Assembly: GCA_965116695.1 (NCBI GenBank)
Contig: OZ220706.1
Location: 2,046,001 to 2,110,000, forward strand
Direction: 5' to 3'
DNA: 64,000 nucleotides
Origin: JAJDTT01 sp965116695
GTDB lineage: Bacteria > Acidobacteriota > UBA6911 > RPQK01 > JAJDTT01
Below, one piece after another: positions 9,086 to 17,256 of this stretch. The first letter of the stretch is position 1, and each line of letters begins with the position of its first letter. The notes under the pieces are model-generated. The model had not been told where the DNA came from. It searched no databases and saw nothing but the letters and a program-made list of their open reading frames with translations. Both the position numbers and the translations under genes were made by a program.

Positions 9086-9550
9086 TCAGGCCCGGTCCAG
9101 AATCCTGTCGGCCAGGATTCGCGCAGTCTTCCCGGCTTCGCGAGTCAGTTGCCGCTTGGCCGAGTCCAGATCCGCTTCGATCTCACTCCTCGCGTTCGCC
9201 AGCATGGTTTCGGCCTGTTGGCGCGCTTGCGCGACTCGGTTGTTCCCCTCTTTCAGCGCCTCGGCTCGAACCGATTCCGCCAGCTTGTACCCCGCCTGCC
9301 TCTCCTCTGCCAGCTCTTGTTGGTATTCCTCGTGGAGAATCTGATGTTCATCCAGAATCTCCTGGACTCGACCGCTCACCTGGGTGGTCCGGGCCTGCCG
9401 TTCGGCCAGGACCTCGAAAAGGGGACGAAAGAGTACCCGATTGAGAATGAAGAGAGTGGTCAAAAATACGGCCGCCGCAACCGGCAGCGTCCAATCTGGT
9501 GTCAGCAAAGGTCTCCCACTCCCGTCTCTTGACGGGGCATCTTCTAACAC
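9086..9550 (-). CDS. ATP synthase F0 subunit b' (second b-type)
   Basis: About 154 aa from a GTG at 9550 (GGAGG close upstream); an alternative TTG at 9508 gives 140 aa and places the membrane anchor closer to the N-terminus. One membrane segment (LPVAAAVFLTTLFILNRVLF) is followed by FRPLFEVLAERQART and a long coiled coil rich in Glu, Arg, Gln and Ala. Two different b-type genes in a row is the arrangement of organisms with b/b' stators. 171 bp separate it from atpF; I see no gene in that gap. Subunits a and c, usually just upstream, are missing here. Confidence 0.85.
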   Translation of the reverse strand: MLEDAPSRDGSGRPLLTPDWTLPVAAAVFLTTLFILNRVLFRPLFEVLAERQARTTQVSGRVQEILDEHQILHEEYQQELAEERQAGYKLAESVRAEALKEGNNRVAQARQQAETMLANARSEIEADLDSAKRQLTREAGKTARILADRILDRA

Positions 9551-9645
9551 GATCCTCCGACGCAGGTCAAGAAATGCGGGCGCCCCCGTACACGCGCGGA
9601 CAGACCTGATGCCGTTGAAGCCATAGCCTCTTCTTCTTCCCGTTC

Positions 9646-9993
9646 TCAGGGTCGGCGGGCCCGGTAGGCGGCCAACCCCGCTTCGGTGACCAGCCCCGCC
9701 TCGATCAGATGTCTCATGCGGCCGAGGTTGCGTGCGCTCCAGTGGCTGCTCTTCCTGCGCGGGGTGAAACGTATCTTGTAGCTCTCGTCGTCGACGGACT
9801 TCCTGATTCCATCGATCCAGCCGAAGCAGAGCGCTTCGTCCACCGACTCGGGCCAGGTGATGCTGGCCAATCCGGTGGCCTTCTTGTAGTAGCCGACCCA
9901 CAACTCGGCGGCCGTGTCGTGGTGCTGAACGAACCAGGCGCGCAGATCGGCCGGGTTGGGGAAAAAGCGCGGGTTGTCCTCGTTGCCGGTCAT
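9646..9993 (-). CDS. YdeI/OmpD-associated family protein, C-terminally short
   Basis: 115 aa. The N-terminal YdeI domain is clear: PRFFPNPADLRAWFVQHH, AAELWVGYYKKATG, ITWPESVDEALCFGWIDG and DDESYKIRFTPRRKSSHWSARN. From family knowledge these proteins are usually about 190 aa and continue with an 'A-Y/F-x-x-R...' helical region; here the frame stops right after AYRARRP. The next bases in another frame read RTGRRRGYGFNG, resembling the expected continuation, so a frameshift or 3' decay is possible. The function of the family is poorly defined (stress/peptide resistance). It ends 95 bp before atpF'. Confidence 0.7.
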   Translation of the reverse strand: MTGNEDNPRFFPNPADLRAWFVQHHDTAAELWVGYYKKATGLASITWPESVDEALCFGWIDGIRKSVDDESYKIRFTPRRKSSHWSARNLGRMRHLIEAGLVTEAGLAAYRARRP

Positions 9994-10181
9994 CGGCGAT
10001 TTCCTTTTGTCATGGAATCGAATCGGCCATTTATAGCCTCGTAGAGTTCCAGGATCGTCTCTGGTGCTTTCGGGATTCCTGCTCCGTCCTTAACTCCTTC
10101 TTGGACATCCTGCCTGGTTCCACTGCCGCCGTTTGCGAGGACGGCGACCCACAATCCTGGAATAATGCCTGACGAGGTTGC

Positions 10182-13100
10182 ATGTTTCGCCTGTACGCTT
10201 GCTTCGCCCTGATGGCCGTTTCACTTTTCTCTCCAACGGCGTTGGCCCAGAACCGCACGACTACCGCCGAGATCACAGGCCTGCTCGAAGACGCTTCCGG
10301 CGGCGTCCTGCCCGGCGCCTCCGTGACCGTCGTCAACCTGGATAACGGCCTGACCCGGGCTGTCGTGTCCGGACCCATGGGTACGTACAGCGTCCGCCTG
10401 CTGCCGCCCGGCCGGTACCACATCCGCGCAGAGTTGCCTGGCTTCGCCGCCGGCAAGCTCGACGATGTGACGATCACCGTCGGCGCCCGCCGGACCGTCA
10501 ACTTCACTCTCGCGGCCGCCGCCGTCGCCGAGGATGTCACCGTGACCGCGCGGACCTCCGCCGTCGAAACCACCACGGACACCTCCGACGTGACGCTCGA
10601 CCGCCAGGCCATCTCCAATCTGCCGATCAACGGGCGGCGGTTCCACGATTTCGTCTCCCTGACGCCGACGGCGCAGGTCGAACCTCAGCGCGGACAGATA
10701 TCGTTGGCCGGCCAGCGCGGCATCAACGGCAACGTCAGCATCGATGGAGCCGATTACAACCAACCCTTCTTCGGAGGCATCCGGGGCGGCGAGCGCTCAC
10801 GGTTCACGTTCACGATTCCCCAGGACGCGATCCGCGAGTTCCGGGTCGTCAAGGCCGGCTACTCGCCCGAGTTCGGCCGGTCGACCGGCGGGCTCGTCAA
10901 CGCCATCACCGAGTCCGGGACGAACGCCATCCACGGGTCGGCGTTCTACTTGCTGCGGCCCGAACAGCTCGCGGCGCAAAACGCGTTCGGCCAGGACGCG
11001 GCGCCGACACAGCACCAGTTCGGCGGCTCCCTGGGCGGTCCGCTGGTCCGGGATCGGGCATTCTACTTCGTCGCCTACGAGCAGCAGGAATTCAAGGCGG
11101 CGCGCGAGGTGCGTTTCACCCGGCTCGCCGGCTTCACGCCGACGGCGGCCAGCCGGGAGGGGTACGACCACTACCGGGGCCTGGAGACGCCTTTCGAGGT
11201 GACCAACGACGCCAAGGCGTGGCTGGCCCGGGTCGACTTCGACCTGCCGCGCGGGAACCGCTTCAACCTCCGCTACAACGGCAGCACCAACCGGGCGCTC
11301 AACTCCGACGGCGTCGGGGGAGTCATCGTTCCTACGACCCATCGCTCGCTCGAAACCAACGGCACGGAGGAGGACTCGACGCAGACTGCCGTCGGCCAAT
11401 TCACCGGCGCGCCGTCATCCAACCTCCTCTTCGAGCTGCGCGGACAATATTCGCGGGAGGAGCGGCCGCGCTCGGCCAATGCCCTCAAGCCGCTCGTGGA
11501 TCTGTCGCTCGGGGAATTCGGGACCCGCAGCTTCCGTCCCACGACGCAGTACGACTGGCGCGCGCAGGCGGGCGGCAACCTGACATGGCTCGCCGGTGCG
11601 CACGGAGTGAAGGCGGGCTTCGACTACAACCACGTCTTCATCGACCAGACGTTCGGCTTCTTCCAGAACGGCGGCTATCTCGTCTTCGGCTCGGACGTCG
11701 AGACCACGCTGGACATCATCGGCGCCGGCGGCGCCATCCCGAACCGGTTCGACTCACGCTCGCTGATCTACCTGCAGCAGATCGGCAATCTGAAAAACTC
11801 GTTCGCGACCGACGAGGTCGGACTTTTCCTGCAGGACGAGTGGTGGGTGGCCCCCAACCTCACGGTCAACTACGGCCTGCGCTGGGACGCGCAATTCAAT
11901 CCGAACCCCGAAGCCGGCAATGACGCCCTGATCGGCCGGTTGCGCGGCGTCACTTTCCCCATCGGCCGCACGGTCGACCCGATGACGATCCCGAGCAGCA
12001 GCCGGCAGTTCGGTCCGCGGGCCGGATTCGCCTGGGATCCCACCGGCGGCGCGAAGACCGTGGTGCGGGGGTTCGCCGGCATCTACTACGCGCGGACCCC
12101 GCTGCTGCTCCTGTCCGCCCCGATGAACAACTTCCGCATTCCGCCCGGGGACCTGACGGTGGCCCTGCCGTTTGGCGTCCCCCGGGAAAATCCGAATGAC
12201 ACCCTGTACGAGCAGATGAAGCTGATCGGAATCGACCTCAACGAGCGGACGCTCGACAACCTGCCGACGCTCACCCCGGACCAGATGACGGCCATCGCCA
12301 CCGCGCTCGGAATCGAGAACAATCCGTACGCCGGCGCCGGCGTCACCATGATGGACCGGGATTTCAGAAACCCCATGGCGAGGCAGGTTGGCGCCGGCGT
12401 GGAGCACGAGGTCAGCCCGGACTGGTCGCTGGGCGCCGACCTGCTGGTCGTCGACACGATCCACCTGGAACGGAACCGGGACCTCAACGTGCCGCTGCCG
12501 GCCGTGCGGCCGGAGGATCCAGCTCAACGGCCCTTCTTCGGCCTGCGGAGCGGGACGCCGCGCCCGGTTCCGGAACTCGACAGCGTGACGGTCCGCGAGT
12601 CGACCGCCTCCGCGCTCTACCACGCGCTGACGATCCGCTCCGAACTCCGCCGTCCCTGGGGACAGTTCAACGCCTACTACGTGCTGTCGAAGAACGAGTC
12701 CGACGACGACAATGAACGGTCGGCGGGAGGAGCCTCCTACGAGAACGGGTACGACCTGACCTCCGAGTATGGTCCCAGCACACTCGATCGCCGGCACCAG
12801 TTCCACCTGACCGGGGTGGTCATGCTGCCCGGAAACGTTGATTTCTCGACCGGGATGTACATCCTCTCAGGCGCTCCGTTCGACGCGCGAATGGGTACCG
12901 ATTCGAACCAGGACCGGGGCGGCGCCGACCGTCCCTACAGCGCGCCCGGCGTGCCGTTCACCAGAAACGGGTTCCGCGACGTGCCCGTTGCCGACATCAA
13001 CCTGAGGGTGCAGAAGCGGTTCCCGGCCGGCGGGGAGCGGCAGGCGCTGGTGTCGCTGGAGTTCTTCAACCTCTTCAACCACGACAACGTCACGCTCAAC

Positions 13101-13280
13101 CAGGGCTACTCCACCGTCGCCAACTACTGCGCCAGCTCTCGCGACCTGTCCTGCGGCCTGGACGGACGGCCGTCGAATCCCAACTTCGGCCGGACCCGCG
13201 GCGAAGACGGCGAGTATCTGACGGGGAACATCCCTGGACCGCCGTTCCAGATGCAGATCGGCTTTCGGCTGCTTTTCTGA
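10182..13280 (+). CDS. Oar-like TonB-dependent outer-membrane receptor
   Basis: 1032 aa. Signal peptide (about 1-22, ending TALAQ), then a carboxypeptidase-regulatory-like beta-sandwich (about 28-115, EITGLLEDASGGVLPGASVTV), then a TonB plug (about 120-240, ISNLPINGRRFHDFVSLTP and the FTFTIPQDAIREFRVVKAGYSPEFGRSTGGLVN block), then a large barrel ending in a terminal aromatic Phe (GFRLLF). This architecture is strongly expanded in Acidobacteriota. It probably imports a large or oligosaccharide-like ligand. No SusD-like or regulator gene is adjacent. The ATG at 10182 has only a weak ribosome site. Confidence 0.92.
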   Translation: MFRLYACFALMAVSLFSPTALAQNRTTTAEITGLLEDASGGVLPGASVTVVNLDNGLTRAVVSGPMGTYSVRLLPPGRYHIRAELPGFAAGKLDDVTITVGARRTVNFTLAAAAVAEDVTVTARTSAVETTTDTSDVTLDRQAISNLPINGRRFHDFVSLTPTAQVEPQRGQISLAGQRGINGNVSIDGADYNQPFFGGIRGGERSRFTFTIPQDAIREFRVVKAGYSPEFGRSTGGLVNAITESGTNAIHGSAFYLLRPEQLAAQNAFGQDAAPTQHQFGGSLGGPLVRDRAFYFVAYEQQEFKAAREVRFTRLAGFTPTAASREGYDHYRGLETPFEVTNDAKAWLARVDFDLPRGNRFNLRYNGSTNRALNSDGVGGVIVPTTHRSLETNGTEEDSTQTAVGQFTGAPSSNLLFELRGQYSREERPRSANALKPLVDLSLGEFGTRSFRPTTQYDWRAQAGGNLTWLAGAHGVKAGFDYNHVFIDQTFGFFQNGGYLVFGSDVETTLDIIGAGGAIPNRFDSRSLIYLQQIGNLKNSFATDEVGLFLQDEWWVAPNLTVNYGLRWDAQFNPNPEAGNDALIGRLRGVTFPIGRTVDPMTIPSSSRQFGPRAGFAWDPTGGAKTVVRGFAGIYYARTPLLLLSAPMNNFRIPPGDLTVALPFGVPRENPNDTLYEQMKLIGIDLNERTLDNLPTLTPDQMTAIATALGIENNPYAGAGVTMMDRDFRNPMARQVGAGVEHEVSPDWSLGADLLVVDTIHLERNRDLNVPLPAVRPEDPAQRPFFGLRSGTPRPVPELDSVTVRESTASALYHALTIRSELRRPWGQFNAYYVLSKNESDDDNERSAGGASYENGYDLTSEYGPSTLDRRHQFHLTGVVMLPGNVDFSTGMYILSGAPFDARMGTDSNQDRGGADRPYSAPGVPFTRNGFRDVPVADINLRVQKRFPAGGERQALVSLEFFNLFNHDNVTLNQGYSTVANYCASSRDLSCGLDGRPSNPNFGRTRGEDGEYLTGNIPGPPFQMQIGFRLLF

Positions 13281-13300
13281 GAGAATGCCAGCAGTTTGAT

Positions 13301-13328
13301 GCTTAAGATAATTTTAATTATCTTAAGC
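13301..13328. promoter_or_regulatory. 28-bp perfect AT-rich palindrome before the ATPase start
   Basis: Two 13-bp arms (GCTTAAGATAATT and its exact reverse complement) flank a TT centre. 24 of 28 bases are A/T in a GC-rich region. It ends two bases before the ATG at 13331, covering the place where a ribosome site would be. There is no GC stem or T-run, so it does not look like a terminator; an operator or a translation-blocking hairpin is more likely. Confidence 0.8.
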
Positions 13329-13330
13329 TA

Positions 13331-14899
13331 ATGCCTCAACCCTGGGGTTTCTACGGTCGGGTGAATGAACTCGGGCGACTGTTGGATTGTTTCCGGCGGC
13401 AACGCTGGTTCTTCGGAGCGATCCGTGGTCGCCGGCGAATTGGAAAGACGTCCCTGGTCCAGCAGGCATTGGCAACGCATCGTGAGGACGATCCCCGGGG
13501 CCGGCGTTGCCTGATGGTTCAACTTCCGGACAGCACTCCGGCCGATTTCGCCGAAGTCTTCCGGAGCACGGCGAACCAGTCCGGACTTGGCGCCTTGGTC
13601 CCGGAGATGAGTGAGGCTCGCTCCCTCCCGGCCATTGCCGCGGCCATCGGCTCGCTCTGCGCCAAAGGCGTCATCGTCGCTCTCGACGAGTTTCAGACCT
13701 GCCTCCGGGGGCCGCTTCGCGCGCTTCCATCTCTGCTTCAATCTCAGGTGGACTACCTGCAAGACATCGAGACCGAAGGCGGCCTCATCGTCCTCGGTTC
13801 GGTCCAGGCAGAAATGGAAATGCTGCTCCAAGACAGCCGGACGCCGCTCTTCGGGAGAACGACCTTCAATTTGAATCTTGGCCCGTGGGATCTGAGGACC
13901 GTATTCCACGTCTGCGATCTGCACCGGGCGCGCGACCCCAGACGCCTCCTCACGTTATGGACGCTTTTCGGGGGCGTTCCCAAATATTGGCGGCATTTCG
14001 CGGAAGTCGAGAACATAGACCCTATTTTCAACTGGAGAGACTGGGCCGCCCAAACCTGCGCCAGCCTTTTCCTCCGCACGGGCGCGCCGCTGCATCAGGA
14101 AGGAGAGATGTTGCTGCAACATGAGCTCCGCAGGACTTCCCTCGCCATCCTGCGCGTCGTCGCCGACCGTACCCGATGCAGCTACGCCGACCTCAGGAGG
14201 GCGGTTCCGGAAGTAACGTCACCCGGACCCTATCTGAAGACCCTTATCCACGACCTCCGATGGATCCGTAAGGATCTCCCGTTGTTGGCAGGCGATGGCG
14301 CGCGGCGGGCTCGCTACTCGGTCTCCGATCCCTTCCTGAGGGCATGGACGTCCACTCTCCAGCCTGCCTGTATGGCGGCCCGAACCCGGCCCAGCGCCGA
14401 GGTGGCGCGGCTTCTGATTCCCCGTCTGAGCACGCTGGAAGGGCACGCCTTCGAGGAGTTGGTGCACTTGGCCACCGAAGAGGTCTCCAGCGCCGGCAAC
14501 TCCGACTTTCCGGTGACCGCTCCAGTCGGCGGCTACTGGAAACGGCCGCGGCGCGGCGGCGAGATTGAGATCGACATGATCGCACGGAACGAGGAGACTC
14601 GAAGGGTGCGATTCGGATCGTGCAAACGGAATCCGGGGCAGCACGACGACGATTCGCTGGCGTCGTTTCGCCGGCATGGGAAGCGCTTCCTCCAGACGGA
14701 CGAAGGAAAACGATTCTCGAGCTGGGACCAGGAGTGGGCACTCTACAGTCCCCGCTTCCCGCCGCTGCAGCGGGGTCGACTGGAAACCGGCGGGTGGATC
14801 TGCCGCGATCTGTTGGATTTTCGGCGTCGTCTGACCAGAAACGACGCCGGTGCGCCCGGGGCCTTCATCGTCTCGGAAAAGGTCGCCGGGAGAGACTGA
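13331..14899 (+). CDS. DUF234-type P-loop ATPase (archaeal-ATPase-like)
   Basis: 522 aa. The N-terminus FYGRVNELGRLLDCF leads to Walker A GRRRIGKT (33-40) and Walker B VIVALDEFQ (114-122), typical of the ATPase_2/DUF234 clade of STAND-like NTPases. A winged-helix region (about 265-335) precedes a C-terminal DUF234 domain that resembles a PD-(D/E)xK nuclease fold: FEELVHL at 375, E-I-E-I-D at 411-415, and SCK at 430-432 where relatives usually have ECK. The acidic residue of the last motif is therefore Ser here, so nuclease activity is doubtful. No Shine-Dalgarno is seen; a palindrome occupies that position. The stop overlaps the next start (TGATG), so the two are translationally coupled. Confidence 0.85.
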   Translation: MPQPWGFYGRVNELGRLLDCFRRQRWFFGAIRGRRRIGKTSLVQQALATHREDDPRGRRCLMVQLPDSTPADFAEVFRSTANQSGLGALVPEMSEARSLPAIAAAIGSLCAKGVIVALDEFQTCLRGPLRALPSLLQSQVDYLQDIETEGGLIVLGSVQAEMEMLLQDSRTPLFGRTTFNLNLGPWDLRTVFHVCDLHRARDPRRLLTLWTLFGGVPKYWRHFAEVENIDPIFNWRDWAAQTCASLFLRTGAPLHQEGEMLLQHELRRTSLAILRVVADRTRCSYADLRRAVPEVTSPGPYLKTLIHDLRWIRKDLPLLAGDGARRARYSVSDPFLRAWTSTLQPACMAARTRPSAEVARLLIPRLSTLEGHAFEELVHLATEEVSSAGNSDFPVTAPVGGYWKRPRRGGEIEIDMIARNEETRRVRFGSCKRNPGQHDDDSLASFRRHGKRFLQTDEGKRFSSWDQEWALYSPRFPPLQRGRLETGGWICRDLLDFRRRLTRNDAGAPGAFIVSEKVAGRD

Positions 14900-15660
14900 T
14901 GGACGCGACCAGCAACGACGGGAGACTCACGGTCGTCAACGGAAACTGGGGCCGGGTGAGTCTGGCTTCCATACTGGCCGTCCTCGAATCGGCATTCCGG
15001 ATCCTGACATCGGCCTTCGGCGCCAAACCGGACGCACCCATCCACATCTCCCGATGGCAACAGGAATATCCCCGGGTGGTCTTTGGACAGCGGCCCTACC
15101 AGATCCTGCTGAGCACCGGCGACACCTATTGGTGTCAGTATGTCTCTCAGTTCTCGCATGAGCTCTGTCATGTGCTGACCGGCTTGGAACGTTACCGGGA
15201 ACACCGCCACAAGTGGTTCGAGGAGACCTTGTGCGAGTTGGCGTCGTTGTACGTCCTCCACCGGCTGGCCGACGACTGGAAGCGTCAGCCGCCGCTCGCC
15301 GTATACAGGGCGGCGGAATTCGCGCCCAATCACCAGACCTACGCACGCGACCGGGAGCAGCACCACTTGGCGTCCATGGGAGGGGACCTTCCGATCTGGT
15401 TTACGGCAAACATCGGTAAATTGGAAGCAAACCGGTACGATCGCGTCCGGACCGGAATCGTGGCCGCAGCTCTACGACCCAGATTCAGTCAGGAGCCGTC
15501 TCTCTGGGAGGCCTGCCGCCGGATCAACCGCTGGGACCCAACCCGGAACGATTCCTTTGCTGGCTATCTCGATTCATGGTGCGCCGATCTGCGGCGAAAC
15601 GGCCTTGAGGCCCGGACACCCGATATTGTACGGGGACTTCTACTTCCGCAAAACGGCTGA
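14899..15660 (+). CDS. HELCH-type zincin metalloprotease-like protein
   Basis: 253 aa starting at the ATG that overlaps the ATPase stop. The frame is open from 14620, but that part lies inside the ATPase gene. H-E-L-C-H at 87-91 gives the zinc-binding HExxH; W-F-E-E-T-L-C-E-L-A-S (106-116), about 17 residues on, offers the third ligand, a gluzincin arrangement. No signal peptide or membrane segment is visible, so it is probably cytoplasmic. I do not recognise a named family. Its tight coupling to a DUF234 ATPase suggests a joint function, but the substrate is unknown. Confidence 0.75.
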   Translation: MDATSNDGRLTVVNGNWGRVSLASILAVLESAFRILTSAFGAKPDAPIHISRWQQEYPRVVFGQRPYQILLSTGDTYWCQYVSQFSHELCHVLTGLERYREHRHKWFEETLCELASLYVLHRLADDWKRQPPLAVYRAAEFAPNHQTYARDREQHHLASMGGDLPIWFTANIGKLEANRYDRVRTGIVAAALRPRFSQEPSLWEACRRINRWDPTRNDSFAGYLDSWCADLRRNGLEARTPDIVRGLLLPQNG

Positions 15661-15699
15661 GTTGTTTTCAGCGCCGACACAGGAATCGGCAATACTCGG

Positions 15700-17172
15700 T
15701 CAATCGCTCCCGAACCAGCGGGAGCTGACCACTTTCTGCTCGGTGTAGAAGTTCACGCCGTCCCGGCCGTGGGCATGCAGGTCACCGAAAAATGAACCTC
15801 TCCACCCGGAGAAGGAGAAGAAGGCAAGAGGCACAGGGACTCCGACGTTGATTCCCACCATTCCCACCTGAACCCGGTTCTGGTATTCCCGGGCCGCCCA
15901 ACCGCTCTCGGTGAAGATGGCGGTGCCGTTGCCGAACCGGTTGGCGTTGACCACTTCGATCGCCTCATCCAGGTCGTCGGCCTGGATGACGCAGAGAACG
16001 GGACCGAAGATCTCGTCCTGGTAGATCTTCATCTTCGGCGAGACCCCGTCGAAGATGCTGGGACCCAGAAAATACCCGGACAGGTCGTCGACTCCGCTGT
16101 GACAGCGGCCGTCCAGAGCGAGCCGGGCTCCTTCATCCAGTCCCGTCTCGAGGTACTGGAGCACCCGCTCCCGGTGAGGACCGGAGATCAACGGTCCCAG
16201 GTCGCTTCCACCGTCCGCGGCTGCTCCCAACCGCAAGCTTTCCGCGCGGGCCTTGACCCTCTCCATCAGAGGTTCGTGAACCTCTCCCACCGTCACCACG
16301 GCGCTGATGGCCATGCATCGCTCTCCTGCAGATCCGAACGCGGAACCGATGATGGCGTCGGCCGTTTTGTCCAGATTGCAGTCCGGCATGGCCACCAGGT
16401 GATTCTTGGCGCCGGCCAAGGCCTGAACCCGCTTGCCGGCCATGCTGGCCGCCTCGTAGACATAGCGCGCCACCGGGGCCGAGCCGACGAAGGAAACGGC
16501 GCGGACGGCCACGTTCTCCACCAGCGCCTCCACCGCTTCCCGGTCTCCCTGGACGACGTTGAAGACGCCGGGCGGGAGTCCGGCCTCCGCGAACAACTCC
16601 GCCAGGCGCAGCGCGGCCCCCGGCACTTTCTCGGACGGCTTCAGAACGAACGTGTTGCCGCAGGCGATGGCGACGGGATACAGCCACATGGGCACCATGG
16701 CGGGAAAGTTGAAGGGGGTGATCCCGGCACAGACACCCAGCGGCTGCCGGAAACTGGCGCAATCCAGACCTCGGGAGACATTTTCCACCGTCGAGCCCTG
16801 GATCAGGGTGGACATGCCGCACGCGAACTCAACCACCTCGATGCCGCGCCGAACCGACCCTTGCGCTTCCTCCGGGATTTTGCCGTTCTCCCGCGAAATC
16901 CATTCGGCCAACTCCTCAAGATGTTCTTCCAGAAGCTGCTTGTAACGGAACAGGATCCGGCAGCGCTCCACCACGGGTGTGTCGCGCCAGCCGGGGAAGG
17001 CCGAGGCGGACGACGCGACCACTTCGTCAACTTCCGTCCTGGTGGCGAACGGGACATGGGCCAGAAGTTCGCCGGTCCCCGGGTTTCGCAACTCTCCGCA
17101 CCGGGACGAGTTCGAGGGCGCCCGAACCCCGTCTACGAACGCATCGACTCGAGGAACGCTACGCTGCATCAT
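15700..17172 (-). CDS. mmsA: CoA-acylating methylmalonate-semialdehyde dehydrogenase
   Basis: 490 aa aldehyde dehydrogenase. It converts methylmalonate (or malonate) semialdehyde plus CoA and NAD+ to propionyl-CoA (or acetyl-CoA), with release of CO2, in valine, thymine, beta-alanine or inositol breakdown. Family markers are ITPFNFPAMVPMWLYPVAIACGNTFVLKPSE, quoted here by its ends, the nucleophile in GERCMAIS (Cys near residue 285), VPVPLAFFSFSGWRGSFFGDLHAHG and the C-terminal FYTEQKVV. It is divergent from the Fur-rubrerythrin gene (84-bp gap) and convergent with the zincin gene. No other valine or inositol genes are near. Confidence 0.93.
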   Translation of the reverse strand: MMQRSVPRVDAFVDGVRAPSNSSRCGELRNPGTGELLAHVPFATRTEVDEVVASSASAFPGWRDTPVVERCRILFRYKQLLEEHLEELAEWISRENGKIPEEAQGSVRRGIEVVEFACGMSTLIQGSTVENVSRGLDCASFRQPLGVCAGITPFNFPAMVPMWLYPVAIACGNTFVLKPSEKVPGAALRLAELFAEAGLPPGVFNVVQGDREAVEALVENVAVRAVSFVGSAPVARYVYEAASMAGKRVQALAGAKNHLVAMPDCNLDKTADAIIGSAFGSAGERCMAISAVVTVGEVHEPLMERVKARAESLRLGAAADGGSDLGPLISGPHRERVLQYLETGLDEGARLALDGRCHSGVDDLSGYFLGPSIFDGVSPKMKIYQDEIFGPVLCVIQADDLDEAIEVVNANRFGNGTAIFTESGWAAREYQNRVQVGMVGINVGVPVPLAFFSFSGWRGSFFGDLHAHGRDGVNFYTEQKVVSSRWFGSD

Positions 17173-17256
17173 TCACACCCTTACCCGAAAATGTCTGGAG
17201 ACGATCCCAACGAAACTTGAAAACGATTGCCGGATTTCCGAGAATGAACCCCACTC

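Noticed and set aside
13301..13328. Palindrome as an intrinsic terminator for the TonB receptor gene
   Set aside because: The arms are A/T-rich with no GC stem and no T-run, and the element ends two bases before the next start codon.
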